Assembly: GCA_012932865.1 (NCBI GenBank)
Contig: SAXG01000020.1
Location: 725,550 to 789,549 of the forward strand
Source of the DNA: Amylostereum areolatum
Taxonomy: Eukaryota; Basidiomycota; Agaricomycetes; Russulales; Stereaceae
Direction of reading: 5' to 3'
Length of the DNA: 64,000 bases
Below the pieces are notes generated by a model. It did not search any database and was not told the DNA's origin. It saw only the letters and a list, made by a program, of their open reading frames with translations. Below are positions 63,550 to 64,000 of the stretch, piece by piece. Each line of letters starts with the position of its first letter. Within the stretch, counting starts at the first letter, position 1. The position numbers and the translations under genes are program-made.

Positions 63550-63768
63550 GGATCCAGGGAGGTGCACGGCCGACTGCGGCCTATGGGGGTATGGAATGGG
63601 GCGGGATCCAGGGGAGATGCACGGCCGACTGCGGCCTATGGGGATGGAATGGGGCGGGATCCAGGGGAGATGCACGGCCGACTGTGGCCCATGGGGATGT
63701 GGAATGGGGGAGGATCCTGGGGGAGGTGCTCGGCCGACTGTGGTCTATGGGGGTGTGGAATGGGGGAG
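63550..63768 (+). repeat. Tandem repeat, four units of 53-55 bases
   Basis: Units start with GGATCC at 63550, 63604, 63657 and 63712; each has GCACGGCCGACTG (or GCTCGGCCGACTG) and ends TGGAATGGGG. No unique spacers, so it is not a CRISPR array. Confidence 0.85.
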
Positions 63769-63908
63769 TAGACAGGTGGTGTACAGCAGGAGGGCCTCGG
63801 TCGACCATTATCCGTGGAGGGTAACATTTGCTGGTGTGGTGGGGAAGGATAAGTCGGCCGGATGATATGAGACATAAGTAGGAGGGTGTCCAGCATATAC
63901 ACCGGCCG
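63567..63908. repeat. Right subterminal CGGCCG cluster
   Basis: CGGCCG at 63567, 63622, 63675, 63731, 63855 and 63903, matching the cluster at the left end. Four are within the tandem repeat. Confidence 0.45.
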
Positions 63909-63923
63909 ACCATGTATCAAGGG

Positions 63924-63992
63924 CGAGCGGCTGACGTTGGCCGAGCAGGGAACATGGGGATTAGGCATACTCGGCTGACTGTCTATAATAAG
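63924..63992 (-). repeat. Right terminal inverted repeat
   Basis: Partner of 27440-27508. The best block here is TTAGGCATA (63961-63969), the reverse complement of TATGCCTAA on the left. Confidence 0.7.
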
Positions 63993-64000
63993 GAATTGAC

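Larger units (their letters stand above)
27440..63992 (+). mobile_element. Large KDZ-type DNA transposon with cargo (36.5 kb, about 22.4 kb without nested elements)
   Basis: Bounded by an imperfect inverted repeat (27440-27508 against 63924-63992). Contains a KDZ transposase (55477-59618), a TET/JBP-like dioxygenase (53346-54665), at least six other multi-exon genes, an SF3B1 gene fragment and two gypsy elements that interrupt two of the genes. Both ends are rich in CGGCCG. The left end abuts the broken gag of element C. KDZ transposons and their association with TET/JBP genes are known in basidiomycetes; assigning all genes in this interval to one element is inference from the terminal repeat and the shared exon style. 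The exact outermost bases and target duplication cannot be seen because the window ends 8 bases past the repeat. Confidence 0.65.

Noticed and set aside
63550..63768. CRISPR-like array
   Set aside because: Units are near-identical along their whole length with no unique spacers, and the genome is fungal.

Overview
The window is nuclear DNA of a filamentous basidiomycete, most likely an Agaricomycete. Genes carry many 45-105 bp introns, promoters are short, Ty3/gypsy chromoviruses with self-priming leaders are present, and there is a KDZ-type DNA transposon with a TET/JBP-like dioxygenase beside it, a pairing known from mushroom-forming fungi. No tRNA, rRNA or CRISPR was seen.

Region 1 (1-21.4 kb) is ordinary gene-dense host DNA: a Pom1/DYRK-like kinase (partial, minus), a Zn2Cys6 regulator, an unknown minus-strand gene, a Rho-family GTPase, PIG-Q/Gpi1 of GPI-anchor synthesis, the bifunctional 6-phosphofructo-2-kinase/fructose-2,6-bisphosphatase, a RecQ helicase, a DDX41-type DEAD-box helicase and galactose-1-phosphate uridylyltransferase. 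Several of these genes (kinase, regulator, RecQ, PIG-Q) change frame by one base where no intron fits. Either consensus errors or real decay could explain this.

Region 2 (21.7-27.4 kb) is the 3' part of an old minus-strand gypsy element (element C). It has one LTR, chromodomain-integrase-RT-protease and most of gag, and it carries several C-to-T type stop codons.

Region 3 (27.44-63.99 kb) is the main find. It is bounded by an imperfect inverted repeat (about 47 of 69 positions, ungapped) and begins exactly where the gag of element C is cut off, so a large DNA transposon appears to have inserted into C. It encodes a KDZ-family transposase with a CxC2-like cysteine cluster, a TET/JBP-like 2-oxoglutarate/Fe(II) dioxygenase directly upstream, and at least six further unrecognised cargo genes, plus a frameshifted fragment of the splicing factor SF3B1. 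Two of the cargo genes were later interrupted by two related gypsy elements, A (32.5-39.6 kb, duplication TCGCC) and B (44.1-51.2 kb, duplication TGAGG). Without A and B the transposon would be about 22.4 kb.

Elements A and B are Tf1/sushi-like chromoviruses: an 11-nt primer-binding site complementary to the predicted 5' end of their own RNA, a gag stop codon inside a T5 slip site leading to pol by -1 frameshift, and a leader of about 1.35 kb that has no ATG yet looks protein-coding.
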